NCBI GenBank assembly: GCA_037200445.1
Contig: JBBCGH010000001.1
Span: forward strand, 3,100,001-3,164,000
Reading direction: 5' to 3'
Origin: Alphaproteobacteria bacterium
Lineage (GTDB): Bacteria > Pseudomonadota > Alphaproteobacteria > Rhizobiales > Xanthobacteraceae
Length of the DNA stretch: 64,000 nucleotides
This document shows positions 34,591 through 43,376 of the stretch, in pieces. How positions within the stretch are numbered: the first letter of the stretch is position 1; the number at the start of each line of letters is the position of its first letter. The notes beneath the pieces were generated by a model. That model ran no database searches, had not been told where the DNA came from, and was given only the letters and a program-made list of their open reading frames with translations. The translations under genes were made by a program, and so were the position numbers.

Positions 34591-36556
34591 GCTTCTCGGC
34601 TGGACAAGCGAGGGACTGCGCTGCCCCGACGTGGCGATTGATCTGACGCTGCACGGAAAGGTGGCGCCTGTCAGCCTCGTTCAGATGCCCAATGGTACCG
34701 GAAAAACAACGACTCTTGCGATGTTGATGGCGGCGCTCGACGGCCGCGCAGAAGAATGGAGCCCGGAACAGGTCCGCAGTTACCGGCGGCCCGGGGATGA
34801 GAACCTGATAGGCCAATTTATCGTTCGGCTGCTGCATGATGGCCGGCCGCTCACTTTCGAGCTTACTTTGAACTACGACGAAGGGACCGCGCGGTACCGG
34901 ACCACGATCCCGGGAAGCGGCGGCATGACGACTGGCCACCATCCGCCAACCGCGCTGCACCGGTTCCTGACGCCGCAGTTTACCAATCTCTTTGTCTTCG
35001 ACGGCGAGTTCGCGGATCGGCTGCTCGACCCGGACTACGCGGAAGCCGAGCGCGCCATCGATGCGCTTTGTCAGCTGTATTTGTTGCAAGATATCGCCGA
35101 GTTCGCGGATCAGGAATGGGAGCGCGCGACCAAGAAGCGTACCGCGACGACGGCCACTGGACTTGCCAGCTATCAAAAGAGCCGTGCGCTCATCGCAAAG
35201 CGCCTACTCGAACTCACGGACGCCCAAGCAAAGGCGAAGAGGCAGGAAAGCGAGCTTAATGACCGTGTGAGCAAGCTGAAGGAGTTTATCGGCACGCACA
35301 TGTCGCGCGTGAAGGGCGTCAATGAGCGTTACGAGAAAGCCAAGTCCGAGTTGGCGGGGGCCGAGAACCGGGTGACCGCGGAATCCGGAAGCCTCATGCA
35401 GTCGATCCGTCTCCCACATCTGCTTCATCCGCAAATTCCCCATGCGTTGACGTATTTGAAGGAGAACCTCGACAGGCTACAGCTTCCCGAAAATACGTCG
35501 GCTCAGTTTTTCGAGGAGCTGATGGAAGAGGATCATTGCATCTGCGGCCGTGAGATGACCGAGGAGGCGCGCGGTGCGATCCAAAGCCATGCGCGCCGCT
35601 ACCTTGGCAGCGATGAAGCGGGCGTCATCAACGCGCTGAAGAAGGACATTGATCAATTCATGGCCGCTTCCGAGGGTGAGTCCGGGCAGGAGCGGCTTAC
35701 CCACAGCATGCAGGCCTTGAGCGCCGCGGTGCGCGAGCGCCAAGAGGCGGAGGGCACCGTTCGCGCACTAAAGCAGCAACTGATCGAGCAAGGCGACCAG
35801 CAACTTCAGCAATGGCAGGAGGAGCTGGAGGAAAAGGAGCGAACCCTCGCCGGCGTTGCCGCGCTCTTGAGAGGTCTGTCGGGTGCCGGGGACGAATCCG
35901 AGCCCATTGAGAAAGCCCTTTCGCTCTCGCTTCTGAATCGAAAGCTCGCCGAGGCCGACAACAAAATTTCTGAGATTACGAAGACGGTCGAGCTGCACGA
36001 CCAAACGAAGCTGATCAAGAAAATCGCCGAAGGTGCGCGTCAGGTCGCACGTGAAAGAATTCGCGGGCAGGTGTTGGCCGACTGTAATCAGGCGCTCCGT
36101 AAAGTGCTTTCCCAAGACCCGATCCAGCTGGAACGGATCGACAGTTCGCTGCACATCTCCCGCCAGGCAGGCGCCAGCGTCGGGCAAACGCTCGCCGTGG
36201 GCTACACCTTTCTGATGACGGTCCTTAACCGCGGGCAAAATGACTTCCCACTGATCGTCGACAGTCCCGCAAATCCGCTGGACGCGGGGCGGCGGCGGCA
36301 GATCGGCCAATTGATCCCAGGTCTCTGTAGCCAATTCGTCGGATTTACAATCTCCACGGAGCGTCTTGGTTTCGTGAGCGCCCTTGAGGCAACTCGCGCC
36401 CAGATCAAATACATGACCCTCTTCCGCAAAACGGGCGGCACCGCAGAGTTGATGGCAAAGTTGCCCAAGAAGGGCGTCCAGCAAACTGCGAACGGCGTCG
36501 TCGTTGAGGACCGGGACTATTTTCTCGCGTTCGATGTCGAAAAGGAGGTCGAGTAA
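34580..36556 (+). CDS. DndD-like SMC/Rad50-type ATPase, accessory copy
   Basis: A 658-residue ATPase. Walker A is PNGTGKTT (37-44), and FVFDGEF near 139-144 matches the (F/I)FFDGE motif of DndD. The coiled-coil middle is interrupted by Cys320-Ile-Cys322 (HCICGREM), a Rad50 zinc-hook-like or redox pair. The C-terminal ABC-type part contains GQTLAVGYTFLMTVLN and the Walker B-like LIVDSPANPLD. It resembles but is distinct from the canonical DndD at 39758. It may process or sense modified DNA together with the helicase. The start at 34580 lies inside the preceding 65-residue gene. Confidence 0.85.
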   Translation: MKIELLGWTSEGLRCPDVAIDLTLHGKVAPVSLVQMPNGTGKTTTLAMLMAALDGRAEEWSPEQVRSYRRPGDENLIGQFIVRLLHDGRPLTFELTLNYDEGTARYRTTIPGSGGMTTGHHPPTALHRFLTPQFTNLFVFDGEFADRLLDPDYAEAERAIDALCQLYLLQDIAEFADQEWERATKKRTATTATGLASYQKSRALIAKRLLELTDAQAKAKRQESELNDRVSKLKEFIGTHMSRVKGVNERYEKAKSELAGAENRVTAESGSLMQSIRLPHLLHPQIPHALTYLKENLDRLQLPENTSAQFFEELMEEDHCICGREMTEEARGAIQSHARRYLGSDEAGVINALKKDIDQFMAASEGESGQERLTHSMQALSAAVRERQEAEGTVRALKQQLIEQGDQQLQQWQEELEEKERTLAGVAALLRGLSGAGDESEPIEKALSLSLLNRKLAEADNKISEITKTVELHDQTKLIKKIAEGARQVARERIRGQVLADCNQALRKVLSQDPIQLERIDSSLHISRQAGASVGQTLAVGYTFLMTVLNRGQNDFPLIVDSPANPLDAGRRRQIGQLIPGLCSQFVGFTISTERLGFVSALEATRAQIKYMTLFRKTGGTAELMAKLPKKGVQQTANGVVVEDRDYFLAFDVEKEVE

Positions 36557-37053
36557 TGGCCTTTCGCTTGCGCCAAGACGCGGAGAAATGGTTCGCGGAA
36601 ATCGAAGGCAGAGCGCCCCTTCGAACGAAGTTCGACCTGTTCTATTTCTGCCTTATGGCCGGCCTTATGGCCGGACGGCGGAGCGAGCCAACCCATGCGG
36701 GACGCACCGCGCCGGAAATCGTGAACTCATTCGTCGAGGACTACAGGGGCGTGCAGCGCCTGATCGTCGGCCTGCTAATCACGGCTGAGTTGAAGCGGTT
36801 GGGTATTGATCTTCACGAGAAAGAGTCGGTCCGACAAACCATCCGCACCCTGGTCGATCCTCACACGCAGACGGATTTGACGGACGAGGGCATGCGCCTC
36901 ATCAACGCATACGCGAGCGGCGGGTACGATTACATCGCGGAACAACGTGAGTCGAAGCCCTACGCCGTCGAGGAATTCCTGCGAGACTTTGTAGGCCTTG
37001 TTGCGCAGGCTGCGGAAGCCAACCCGACCTGGGCCTTGCCCCCAACCGGCTGA
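36556..37053 (+). CDS. 165-residue hypothetical protein of the defence cluster
   Basis: The start overlaps the stop of the DndD-like ATPase gene by one base (TAATG). The protein begins AFRLRQDAEKWFAEIEG and has a conserved-looking hydrophobic core (KFDLFYFCLMAGLMAG). A long helical middle follows (VNSFVEDYRGVQRLIVGLL) and then EFLRDFVGLVAQAAEA. The size and helical make-up recall small Dnd-associated subunits, but no family is recognised. Position as the last gene before dndB makes it the 3' end of the accessory module. Confidence 0.75.
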   Translation: MAFRLRQDAEKWFAEIEGRAPLRTKFDLFYFCLMAGLMAGRRSEPTHAGRTAPEIVNSFVEDYRGVQRLIVGLLITAELKRLGIDLHEKESVRQTIRTLVDPHTQTDLTDEGMRLINAYASGGYDYIAEQRESKPYAVEEFLRDFVGLVAQAAEANPTWALPPTG

Positions 37054-37182
37054 CCGCGGCATGGGCGTGGCGGTTGGCATCGGCGTCAGGCTTGAAAACA
37101 AACGTCCAAACCAGAATTATTGACTTCCGAAAGCCGGGCCTCTAGCGTTCCGGCTGGTTTTCTCCGTCCAGTGCGGCCCGTC

Positions 37183-38295
37183 ATGGAAAGCAATTCGTAC
37201 GACTTCACCGCCATTCGCGGCATTCAGGCGGGCGCCGCTTACTTTGTCGTGATGGTGCCGCTCAAGGTGGTGCCCCGTCTCTTCAAGTTCGACGACGATG
37301 CGCTACCTGCTGCGCTGCGGGCGCAGCGCGTCTTGAATCGGGCGCGCATACCGGCCATCGCACGCTACATCACCGAGAACGCGAACGAATACATACTTTC
37401 CTCGCTGTGTGCTTCCATCGACGGCGAGCTTGACTTCGAGCCGGTGAGCACGGCTGGCCCGCTGCGCTCGGTCGGAAAACTCAAAATCTCCATGTCCGCA
37501 ACCATTTTGATCAACGACGGGCAGCATCGGCGTGCGGCGATCGAAGAAGCCTTGCGGGAGAGACCTATCATTGGGGACGAAACAATCTCCGTTGTCGTGT
37601 TTGCCGACCGCGGCCTGAAACGGTCCCAACAAATGTTTGCCGACCTGAACATTCACGCCGTGAGGCCGACAAAGTCCCTCAAGCTACTCTACAACCATCG
37701 CGATGCGCTGGCAGCGCTGTCGCGAGAGATGATCACGGCGATCCCGCTGTTCCGTGATTTCACGGACGTGGAACACAGCAGCATATCCAACCGGTCCCTC
37801 AAACTTTTCACACTGAGCAGTTTGCATCAGGCTACGGCTCTGTTGCTGAACAAGCCGAGTACGCACACCTTCGGCGACGAAGACCGCGAACGCGCGGTCC
37901 GGTTCTGGACCGAAGTCATCCGCCACATGCCCGACTGGCAGCGCGTCGCGTCACGGGACGTCGCTGCTGCGGAACTGAGACGTGACTATGTTCATGCTCA
38001 TGGCGTTGCCGTCCAAGCCATCGCGATGGGTGGGGCGCAACTCCTCAAGGCACACCCGCGCGACTGGACGAAGCGACTCGCCAAACTCCGGGAAATCGAC
38101 TGGTCGCGGGCGAATCGCGCATTATGGGACGGTCGGGCCTTGGTCGCCGGCAAGGTCAACAAGTCAAAGAATAACGTCCTTCTGGTGAGCAATGTCGTGA
38201 CCCGTGCTTTTGGAATTCCACTCGCCGAAGAAGCGGCCCGCGTTGAAACCCTTTATGGCGCAGCACCCGTGCGACGCTTGAAGAGGGTAAGCTAG
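37183..38295 (+). CDS. dndB: DndB, regulator of the DNA phosphorothioation locus
   Basis: A 370-residue protein with the complete DndB pattern: FTAIRGIQAGAAYFVVMVPL, then AQRVLNRARIPAIARYI, NDGQHRRAAIEE (DGQHR at 112-116) and FADLNIHAVRPTKSLKLLYN. In known systems DndB binds the promoter of the dnd operon and tunes modification frequency. The ATG at 37183 matches the usual family N-terminus; upstream in-frame codons (GTG 37171, TTG 37120) are alternatives. It is followed two bases after its stop by dndC. Confidence 0.93.
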   Translation: MESNSYDFTAIRGIQAGAAYFVVMVPLKVVPRLFKFDDDALPAALRAQRVLNRARIPAIARYITENANEYILSSLCASIDGELDFEPVSTAGPLRSVGKLKISMSATILINDGQHRRAAIEEALRERPIIGDETISVVVFADRGLKRSQQMFADLNIHAVRPTKSLKLLYNHRDALAALSREMITAIPLFRDFTDVEHSSISNRSLKLFTLSSLHQATALLLNKPSTHTFGDEDRERAVRFWTEVIRHMPDWQRVASRDVAAAELRRDYVHAHGVAVQAIAMGGAQLLKAHPRDWTKRLAKLREIDWSRANRALWDGRALVAGKVNKSKNNVLLVSNVVTRAFGIPLAEEAARVETLYGAAPVRRLKRVS

Positions 38296-38297
38296 CC

Positions 38298-39761
38298 ATG
38301 ACCCTCCGCTCAACACTCAGCGCCGAGACCATTGCCCAACGTTACCGGGAAATCCGGGACGTCTACCTCTCCGACGACCGCCCATGGGTCGTTGGATATA
38401 GCGGGGGCAAGGACTCCACCTGTGCCCTTCAGATGGTCTGGACCGCGCTGTCGGACCTGCCTGCCGACCAGAGACAAAAGCCCGTCTACGTGATCAGTTC
38501 AGATACACTCGTCGAAACCCCAGTCATTGTGCGTTACATCGACGTCACGCTGGAGCGCATTCAGACCGTCGCCCGCCAGGAGGGGCTGCCTTTCAGAACC
38601 GAGAAGGTCGCGCCGACCACCGAACAAAGCTTCTGGGTGAACCTCATCGGACGGGGATATCCTGCTCCCTCGCGCCGGTTTCGCTGGTGCACCGAGCGGT
38701 TGAAGATCCAGCCAGCGGACGCGTTTATCAAGAAGCGCGTCGCAGAGTTCGGCGAAGTCGTCATGGTCCTGGGCGTTCGTTCATCGGAAAGCGCGACGCG
38801 CGCGCAAGTCATGTCGTTCCACCGGATCAAGGGCTCGGCACTCTCCCGGCATTCCTCCCTGCTCAACGCATTCGTCTATGCGCCGATCGAGGCATTGTCG
38901 ACCGACGATGTGTGGACCTATTTACTCCAGAACAAATCTCCTTGGGGAAACGACAACCGCGATTTGGTTGCGATGTACCGCAATGCTCAGGCGGGCGAAT
39001 GCCCGCTCGTTGTGGACAAAACGACGCCGAGTTGTGGCAACTCCCGCTTCGGCTGCTGGGTTTGCACCGTCGTCGAGCGGGACCGCTCCATGGAAGCGAT
39101 GATCGACTCCGGTGAGGAGTGGCTTGAGCCTCTGCTGGAGTTTCGTGACAAACTTGCCGAAACCCAGGACCCCGAGAAGAAACGCATCTACCGCGATTTT
39201 CGACGGCGCAGCGGACAGGTGGATTTCATCAAGGAGACGGACACTCCGATCCCGGGACCGTACCGGCTTGAGTTCTGCAAAGACCTGCTCCGCCGCCTGC
39301 TTGAGACGCAGCTTCGCGTCCAGCGCGAGGCGCCGCCGGGGGAAGCACCTCTGCTCATTCATGACGCCGAGCTTTACGAGATACGCCGCATCTGGCGCTC
39401 GGAACGAGGCGACTGGGCGGATTCGGTTCCCCAGATCGTGCGCGACGCTCTTGGCCACGACCTCGACTGGGTTCTTGAAGACGCTGTCTCCTTCACAGCC
39501 GAGGACGGCCGGTTGCTTTCTGAAATATGCAGTGAGAATGGCGTGCCGACCGAACTCGTCGTTGGCCTGCTCGACATCGAGCGGTCATCGCATGGCCTAA
39601 AGCGCCGGCATGGCGTGCACACGCGCATCGAAGATATCTTCCGCCAGGAATGGCGCGATCTGGATACACTCATTGCCTTGCGCCAATCAGACCGGGCACT
39701 GCTCGGAATCGAAAAAGGCGTCGACGATGAAGACGCGATTGCTGCCCAGGACCTCACATGA
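38298..39761 (+). CDS. dndC: DndC, PAPS-reductase-like sulfurtransferase of DNA phosphorothioation
   Basis: A 487-residue protein with the adenylation P-loop SGGKDST (35-41) of the PAPS reductase/ATP pyrophosphatase family. Conserved cysteines for the iron-sulfur cluster are visible in FRWCTERLK, GECPLVV and SCGNSRFGCWVC. In the Dnd pathway it activates and delivers sulfur into the DNA backbone. Length is typical of DndC. It overlaps dndD by four bases (ATGA), a coupled operon. Confidence 0.95.
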   Translation: MTLRSTLSAETIAQRYREIRDVYLSDDRPWVVGYSGGKDSTCALQMVWTALSDLPADQRQKPVYVISSDTLVETPVIVRYIDVTLERIQTVARQEGLPFRTEKVAPTTEQSFWVNLIGRGYPAPSRRFRWCTERLKIQPADAFIKKRVAEFGEVVMVLGVRSSESATRAQVMSFHRIKGSALSRHSSLLNAFVYAPIEALSTDDVWTYLLQNKSPWGNDNRDLVAMYRNAQAGECPLVVDKTTPSCGNSRFGCWVCTVVERDRSMEAMIDSGEEWLEPLLEFRDKLAETQDPEKKRIYRDFRRRSGQVDFIKETDTPIPGPYRLEFCKDLLRRLLETQLRVQREAPPGEAPLLIHDAELYEIRRIWRSERGDWADSVPQIVRDALGHDLDWVLEDAVSFTAEDGRLLSEICSENGVPTELVVGLLDIERSSHGLKRRHGVHTRIEDIFRQEWRDLDTLIALRQSDRALLGIEKGVDDEDAIAAQDLT

Positions 39762-41764
39762 TCCTTCGCAGCATCACGCTCGACGATTTTGGCTTGTACG
39801 CGGGCTCCAACAAGATTGACCTCGTTCCCCGCCGCCGGAAAGGCTTCGAAAGTCCGATCATCTTGATCGGAGGAAAGAACGGGGCGGGAAAGACGACGCT
39901 GCTGGATGCGATACGTCTTTCTCTGTATGGGCGCCGTGCCTTGGGCACACGCGTCGGCCAAGCCGAATATGAGCACTATTTACGTGGGGCCGTGCACCGG
40001 GTAGGCGACATCCATACGGCAGCCGTAGGCATTGAGTTTGATTACGCCGAGGGAGGCGTCGTCCACCGCTACCACGTTCGCAGGGAATGGACCGTCCGCG
40101 ATAAGGGTGTCACCGAAACCTTGCACGTGGACAAGGACGGGGCTGCCGTTTCCTCCGTACCCCGGGAGGAATGGCATCAGTTTCTTCAGGAACTGATACC
40201 GCCCGGCGTCTCTCAACTGTTTTTCTTCGATGGCGAGAAAATCCGGGAAATCGCCGAAGAGCAGGATAACGAGCATTTGGCCGAGGCCGTCCGCGGCCTC
40301 CTCGGGATTGAACTGGTTTCGCGACTTCGCACCGATCTCGGGCTCTATATCGCCCGGCATCAGAGTGACGACCGGCCCGCCGACGCCGAGCAGCTAGAGC
40401 GGGTTCTTCGCGATATGGGCGAGCTTCAACGGCAGGTCACCGATGTTGCCGAAAAGGCCGCCGAACTAACTTCATTGCGAGAGTCGCAAGCGCGCGCCGC
40501 TGAGCAAATCCGCCGCCGATTTGTCTCGGAGGGTGGCGACGCTGCTGCCCAGCGGACGCGGATCGAGGGCCAGCGCGATGAACTCAAGCGCAAGATTGCG
40601 CATTGCCAGCATGGGCTTCACGATCTGGCGCAAGGGTTGCTGCCATTTACCTTGGCGCCCCGCCTCCTGAAGAAGTTCCAGGATGCCTTACAGCAGTCTG
40701 GTCAATTGCAGGACCAAAAGGACACGGCAAAGAAGCTTGAGCGTGCCTTCACGTCATGGCGCAAGGACACCTCAGCCGCACGTAATGCTCGCTGGAACGA
40801 AAAACATTGGGCCGATCTCACCCGCTTTATGAAAACGTGGGTGCAGGCGGCAAAGTCTGAACGGGCCCTTCCTCCTGCGCTGAAGGAAGTCGGCGATGGG
40901 GCAGCCGCGCTCGCTCGCTTGTCCGAAGTGAACGCAACGGTCCGGCCCAAAGCCATTGCCCTCGCGGGTGAATTGGAGGCTGCAACGTCCCGGCTGGCAA
41001 AGGTCGAGGCCGCGTTGCTGCGCGCCGACACCGCCGCAGCCGGCGTTCTGTTAGACGAACTGAGGCTCGCCGATCAGACTCTCGGAGCCACGGAAGCAAC
41101 GCTCCATACCCGGCAGGAGGAACTTAAGCTCCTGAAGGGTCAGCTCGTCACGCTGGATAGAGACCGGCGCCGGCTCCTCGAAAATCAATCTTCCGAGCTT
41201 CTAGCATCGGGCCGCCTTGTGCTTGCAGGCAGGGTAACGGGCGCGCTGGCGGCCTACGAGGCTCGGTTGCTGGATCACAAGCTGAACCAGTTACGAACTG
41301 AGTTCATCCGGCGCTTTAATCTGCTCGCGCGCAAAGCGGAATTCATCACGGATGCAAGCATTGACCGCGACACCTTCGCGACGATCCTCGTAGACCGTTC
41401 GGGCCGCGAGGTTCCGAAATCCAGCCTCTCTGCGGGAGAGAAGCAGATTTATGCGATCGCGATGCTCTGGGCACTGGCACGGACGAGCCAACGCCCGCTC
41501 CCCATGATCATCGACACGCCACTCGCGCGTCTGGATTCGGAGCATCGGCAAAATCTGATCGAGCGGTATTTCCCGACGGCCAGTCATCAGGTGGTTCTGC
41601 TGTCGACGGACACCGAGGTTGACGTCGCACTCCAGCAGCGGCTGGGCGCGAGCGTCTCCCACACCTATCGCCTCGATTATGATCCCCAGAGCGGAAGGAC
41701 AGTACCCTCCCAAGGCTACTTCGGCGACGAGCATCAGCGGGAGCAAAGCCGTGCACTTCAGTAA
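39758..41764 (+). CDS. dndD: DndD, SMC-like ATPase of DNA phosphorothioation
   Basis: A 668-residue ATPase: Walker A GKNGAGKTT (39-47), the DndD hallmark LFFFDGEKIREIAEE near 155, a long coiled coil, an ABC signature-like SLSAGEKQIYAIAMLWAL and Walker B PMIIDTPLARLD. DndD is thought to prepare or nick DNA for sulfur insertion in an ATP-dependent step. Full length. It overlaps both dndC (4 bases) and dndE (14 bases). Confidence 0.95.
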   Translation: MILRSITLDDFGLYAGSNKIDLVPRRRKGFESPIILIGGKNGAGKTTLLDAIRLSLYGRRALGTRVGQAEYEHYLRGAVHRVGDIHTAAVGIEFDYAEGGVVHRYHVRREWTVRDKGVTETLHVDKDGAAVSSVPREEWHQFLQELIPPGVSQLFFFDGEKIREIAEEQDNEHLAEAVRGLLGIELVSRLRTDLGLYIARHQSDDRPADAEQLERVLRDMGELQRQVTDVAEKAAELTSLRESQARAAEQIRRRFVSEGGDAAAQRTRIEGQRDELKRKIAHCQHGLHDLAQGLLPFTLAPRLLKKFQDALQQSGQLQDQKDTAKKLERAFTSWRKDTSAARNARWNEKHWADLTRFMKTWVQAAKSERALPPALKEVGDGAAALARLSEVNATVRPKAIALAGELEAATSRLAKVEAALLRADTAAAGVLLDELRLADQTLGATEATLHTRQEELKLLKGQLVTLDRDRRRLLENQSSELLASGRLVLAGRVTGALAAYEARLLDHKLNQLRTEFIRRFNLLARKAEFITDASIDRDTFATILVDRSGREVPKSSLSAGEKQIYAIAMLWALARTSQRPLPMIIDTPLARLDSEHRQNLIERYFPTASHQVVLLSTDTEVDVALQQRLGASVSHTYRLDYDPQSGRTVPSQGYFGDEHQREQSRALQ

Positions 41765-42128
41765 ACTCAAGATATCTGGCGACGCCACCAGCAAGCTTCG
41801 CTCGCTGCGTCAGCGTACCGGCCTGACACCAAATTTGCTCTGCCGCATCGCGATCATGCTTTCCTTGGAAGAAGGATCACTTGCGACATCACCGGTACCC
41901 GATGAAGACGGCTCGGAATTCAATGCGTACACGTTGACGGGCGAGTATGGTGCATTGATCTCCGCCTTGTTGCGATGGGTGGAAGAAGGCCCGTCTCCTG
42001 ACGGCCCGCTTGATGATCAGGAACTTCTCGCACGGCTAAGGAGCCATATTCATCGCGGCGTCGGGACTCTCTCGGTGAGGGCGAAGTCGCCGCTGGACCT
42101 GTTGCAACTTGTGCCAGCTGCGGCATAG
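41751..42128 (+). CDS. dndE: DndE, small DNA-binding protein of phosphorothioation
   Basis: A 125-residue protein starting from GTG at 41751 (VHFSKLKISGDATSKLRSL), preceded by GGGAG. The start of the family is matched by KLRSLRQRTGLTPNLLCRIA. The body contains EFNAYTLTGEYGALISALL and ends with HIHRGVGTLSVRAKSPLDLL. DndE binds nicked double-stranded DNA in characterised systems. It sits in the canonical place after dndD, overlapping it, with dndA beginning nine bases later. Confidence 0.93.
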   Translation: MHFSKLKISGDATSKLRSLRQRTGLTPNLLCRIAIMLSLEEGSLATSPVPDEDGSEFNAYTLTGEYGALISALLRWVEEGPSPDGPLDDQELLARLRSHIHRGVGTLSVRAKSPLDLLQLVPAAA

Positions 42129-42137
42129 GAGCGTTTG

Positions 42138-43313
42138 ATGCCGATGGCACACCCACCCGCTAGTCCGATTTACCTTGATCATAACGCGACGACCCCGGTC
42201 GACCCAAAGGTTTGGGCCGCAATCGAACCGCATCTGACTTCCGCCTTCGGCAACCCTTCGAGCGTGGAACATGAGCACGGTCATTTAGCTGCCTTGGCGG
42301 TCGATCGTGCAAGGCAGCAGGTCGCCAAGGCGATCGGCGCTCAACCGAAGGAAATCGTCTTCACAGGCAGCAGTACCGAGGCGAACAATCTCGCAATTTT
42401 GGGCGTGGCGCGGGCCAGCCTCGACAAAAAGCACATCATCACTTCGGCGATAGAACACCCATCGGTCCTAGAGCCTTGCCGGGCCCTGGAACGGCAAGGC
42501 TGGCGTGTCACGTATCTGCCGGTGGACGATTTGGGACGCGTGTCGCTGGACGCGTTGAACGATGCGATAAGCCCCGAAACCGTGCTGGTATCCATCATGG
42601 CCGCCAACAACGAGGTCGGCACCCTTCACCCGATCACCGCGATCGGAGCCCTCTGCGCCGAGCGGAATGTCCTTTTCCATACCGATATGGCGCAGCTCAT
42701 CGCATATGGCCACGCCGATGTAGTCAAAGACAACATCCACCTTGCGACCTTATCCGCGCACAAGGCATATGGCCCAAAAGGGATCGGCGCCCTCTATGTT
42801 CGCGCGCGCCGTCCACGCCCGCGCCTGGAGCCGATGATTTTTGGAGGCGGCCAAGAACGCGGACTACGCCCGGGCACTCTCAACACGCCGTTCATCGTCG
42901 GGATGGGCGCAGCGTTCGAACTCGCTGCCGCGCGATGGCGCGAAGACAGCGCGCGCCTGCGCACGATGTGCAACGCTTTCCGGGACACGGTGCTCACCGG
43001 CATTCCGGGGGCCTTGCTCAACGGACATCCCAGCGAGCGCCTCGCAAGCAATATCTCTTTCTCGATCCCCGGCGTCGAGCCACTGGCGCTTATCCGAAGC
43101 ATGCGGGAGCACGCCAGCTTCTCCGCATCAAGCGCGTGCGCCACGGACAAGGTCGAGACTTCGCATGTTCTTCGCGCGATGTTCGGCGAGACTCCCCGGG
43201 CGCGGCAGGCTTTCCGCATCTCTCCTGGCCGCTTTACGGCCGAGGCGGACTTTCAAACCATCGCGAGCTTGATCGTTGAGACTGCCTCCGGCCTTCGCCG
43301 GATGGCGGCCTAA
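42138..43313 (+). CDS. dndA: DndA, cysteine desulfurase of the phosphorothioation locus
   Basis: A 391-residue pyridoxal-phosphate cysteine desulfurase of the NifS/IscS type: IYLDHNATTPVDPKVW at the start, FGNPSSVEHEHG, EANNLAILG, the PLP lysine in LSAHKAYGPKG, and the active-site Cys in FSASSACATDK. It supplies persulfide sulfur to DndC. A TAGGAG sequence precedes the ATG at 42138. The order dndB-C-D-E-A, with dndA last, differs from loci in which dndA is first and divergent, but such rearranged orders are known. Confidence 0.93.
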   Translation: MPMAHPPASPIYLDHNATTPVDPKVWAAIEPHLTSAFGNPSSVEHEHGHLAALAVDRARQQVAKAIGAQPKEIVFTGSSTEANNLAILGVARASLDKKHIITSAIEHPSVLEPCRALERQGWRVTYLPVDDLGRVSLDALNDAISPETVLVSIMAANNEVGTLHPITAIGALCAERNVLFHTDMAQLIAYGHADVVKDNIHLATLSAHKAYGPKGIGALYVRARRPRPRLEPMIFGGGQERGLRPGTLNTPFIVGMGAAFELAAARWREDSARLRTMCNAFRDTVLTGIPGALLNGHPSERLASNISFSIPGVEPLALIRSMREHASFSASSACATDKVETSHVLRAMFGETPRARQAFRISPGRFTAEADFQTIASLIVETASGLRRMAA

Positions 43314-43376
43314 ATAGCGAAAATCGCGGCTGATTAATGCTTTTTTCGCGCTCCGCCGATGGTCTAATATCAGCGA

